Shown here: positions 4,528 to 5,958 of the stretch, in pieces | Layout of the letters: every line of letters begins with the position of its first letter | Position numbering within the stretch: the stretch's first letter is position 1 | Source of the DNA: Rhodocyclaceae bacterium | GTDB lineage: Bacteria; Pseudomonadota; Gammaproteobacteria; Burkholderiales; Rhodocyclaceae | NCBI GenBank assembly: GCA_030682595.1 | Contig: JAUXNZ010000107.1 | Coordinates: 1-5,958 of the forward strand | Direction: 5' to 3' | DNA: 5,958 nucleotides | Made by a program: the position numbers and the translations under genes | The notes under the pieces: model-generated | What the model saw: the letters and a program-made list of their open reading frames with translations, nothing else | Databases searched by the model: none | What the model was told of the DNA's origin: nothing

Positions 4528-5958
4528 TTACCCCGCTTGCCGCTGCCGGTAGTAACTCAGGAACTGGTCCGGAGGCAGCGGTTTCGCGAAATGGTAGCCC
4601 TGGAACAACTGGCAGTCGTGCCGGAACAGAAAATCGAATTGCACCGCGGTTTCCACCCCTTCGGCCACAATATTCAGCTTGAGAATTTTTGCCATGTCGA
4701 GAATGGTAGACACCATCGCCTGCCCCTCTTCTTCATGGCCCAGCACGCAAACGAAGGCGCGATCGATCTTGATCTCGTCGAGGGGCAGCCGGTTCAGGTA
4801 GCTGAGGGATGAATAGCCGGTGCCGAAATCGTCCATCGAGAAGCGGATGCCCAGTTGCTTCAGCCGCTTCATCACCCGAATGACGCGATTGATGTCCTCG
4901 GCGACGATCGATTCGGTGATCTCGAACATCAGCTTGCGACACAGGCCGGCGTCGAGATGGCGCTGCACCAGTGCTTCGACCTGGGCCTCGAAATCGTGGT
5001 GGGTGAACTGCCGCATGCTGATGTTGATCGAGAACTGGTCGAGCGCGATGCCGGCGTCGTGCCATTGGCGCAGCGTCATGAACGCGGTTTCGAGGATGTG
5101 GTTGCCCAGTTCGACAATCAGGCCCGTCTGCTCGGCGACGGGAATGAACTGCGCCGGCGAGACCGCACCGAGCGTCGCGTTGTTCCAGCGGGCCAGCGCC
5201 TCGACGCCGACGACGCGTCCCGCGCGATCCAGCTGCGGCTGGTAGTGCAAGGTGATTTCATCGTTACCGAGGGCGAAGTGGAGCAGCCGCTCGATCTGCA
5301 GCCGACTCTCGACGCGGGCGGACATTTCCTCGTTGAACATGAAGACACCGTCGCGCCCCTTGGCCTTGACCTCGTACATCGCGATGTCGGCCTCCTTGAT
5401 GAAGGTGCCGGCGTTTGCGCCGCGGCGGCTGATGATGCTCACGCCGATGCTGGCGCTGATATACAAGTGATGCTGGTCGATGACATAGGTCTGCTTGAGC
5501 CTGGCGAGCAGGCTTTCCGCCAGTTCCAGGGCGGCACGCTCACAGGCAGCCCGACCGGCGAAATCATCCCCGACAATGATGAACTCGTCGCCGCCGAGGC
5601 GGGCGAGGACAGCGCCGGCGGGCAACCGCTGCCGCAGGCGCGCGACAACCTCCTGCAGGAGTTGATCGCCGACATCGTGCCCCAGCGAATCATTGACGGT
5701 CTTGAAGTGGTCGAGGTCAATGAGCAGCAGATAGGAGTACTCGCCGCTCTCGCTCAGCGAGTTCATCCGCTGCTGCAGGTGCTCGATGAAGTATTGCCGG
5801 TTGTAGAGGGTGGTGAGGCCATCGTGCGTCGCCTGGTGATAGGCCTTCATCAACAGATCGTGACTGCTCGCGGCGGCATAGAGCAGGACCCAGGTCAGGG
5901 TGCAGGCGAAGATGGTGAGGACGTAGCCATACCATTCGCCGATGAAGAAGAAATAGAC
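4528..5958 (-). CDS. Membrane GGDEF-EAL cyclic-di-GMP turnover protein (N-terminus outside window)
   Basis: The frame is open from the right edge to TAA 4528-4530, giving 476 visible residues; the true start is further right. An internal TTG (5851-5853) or ATG (5848-5850) start would drop the membrane helix and is unlikely to be real. Visible residues about 11-31 (GYVLTIFACTLVLLYAA) form a transmembrane helix, followed by a short linker and a GGDEF domain (about 43-205: THDGLTTLYNR, LIDLDHFKTVND, GGDEF at 122-126). An EAL domain follows (about 222-470: EAL at 253-255, NIS, FEITES, DDFGTG at 376-381, EGVET at 433-437, QGYHFAKPL). All main phosphodiesterase motifs are intact, so the protein probably degrades cyclic-di-GMP. 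The GGDEF signature is also intact, but the RxxD inhibitory site position reads PAGA, so product feedback is likely absent. Net activity cannot be told from sequence. The sensory part must lie outside the window. Any link to the PilZ protein in this window is inference. Confidence 0.95.
   Translation of the reverse strand, partial: VYFFFIGEWYGYVLTIFACTLTWVLLYAAASSHDLLMKAYHQATHDGLTTLYNRQYFIEHLQQRMNSLSESGEYSYLLLIDLDHFKTVNDSLGHDVGDQLLQEVVARLRQRLPAGAVLARLGGDEFIIVGDDFAGRAACERAALELAESLLARLKQTYVIDQHHLYISASIGVSIISRRGANAGTFIKEADIAMYEVKAKGRDGVFMFNEEMSARVESRLQIERLLHFALGNDEITLHYQPQLDRAGRVVGVEALARWNNATLGAVSPAQFIPVAEQTGLIVELGNHILETAFMTLRQWHDAGIALDQFSINISMRQFTHHDFEAQVEALVQRHLDAGLCRKLMFEITESIVAEDINRVIRVMKRLKQLGIRFSMDDFGTGYSSLSYLNRLPLDEIKIDRAFVCVLGHEEEGQAMVSTILDMAKILKLNIVAEGVETAVQFDFLFRHDCQLFQGYHFAKPLPPDQFLSYYRQRQAG

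Noticed and set aside
4506..4536. GCGGGG...CCCCGC inverted repeat at the end of the GGDEF-EAL gene as a terminator
   Set aside because: The stem is only 6 bp with a 19-nt loop, overlaps the stop codon and has no T tract after it on the minus strand.

Overview
The window is a GC-rich stretch from what is most likely a free-living Gram-negative proteobacterium. A diazotrophic betaproteobacterium of the Rhodocyclales type would fit, but this is inference. The reasons are a nifV relic with sigma-54/NifA-type promoter elements, a PilZ protein, a LuxR-type response regulator and a membrane GGDEF-EAL protein. No rRNA, tRNA, CRISPR array or insertion sequence was seen.

Layout from left to right. (1) Positions 1-872: a minus-strand two-gene unit. 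A winged-helix/nucleotidyltransferase protein (237-824) overlaps by 14 nt a HEPN-like partner that runs off the left edge (1-250). Upstream is a predicted promoter wrapped in a long inverted repeat (833-872), which suggests autoregulation. The pair resembles MNT-HEPN toxin-antitoxin modules. (2) Positions 901-2573: a rho-independent terminator, then a cysteine-free, very acidic protein of 401 residues with a cadherin/VCBS-like beta domain (974-2179). It is preceded on the same strand by a single-domain PilZ protein (2238-2561). (3) Positions 2562-2717: a divergent intergenic region with a perfect 9-bp-arm palindrome. (4) Positions 2718-3428: a plus-strand NarL/LuxR-family response regulator. 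(5) Positions 3429-4527: a degenerate zone. It holds a nifV pseudogene on the minus strand with at least one internal deletion and a frameshift. Upstream of it are a near-perfect sigma-54 promoter and a NifA-type TGT-N10-ACA site, and next to these a 24-codon receiver-like gene fragment on the plus strand. (6) Positions 4528-5958: a minus-strand transmembrane GGDEF-EAL protein whose reading frame stays open to the right edge, so its N-terminus is missing.

Possible connections: the PilZ protein, the acidic beta-rich protein, the response regulator and the GGDEF-EAL protein could form a cyclic-di-GMP/cell-surface locus. The nif relic and the MNT-HEPN pair look like independent accessory or decaying pieces. 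The strongest items for a second look are the nifV relic with surviving NifA/sigma-54 control elements, the MNT-HEPN pair with its operator, and the unrecognised acidic protein paired with PilZ.
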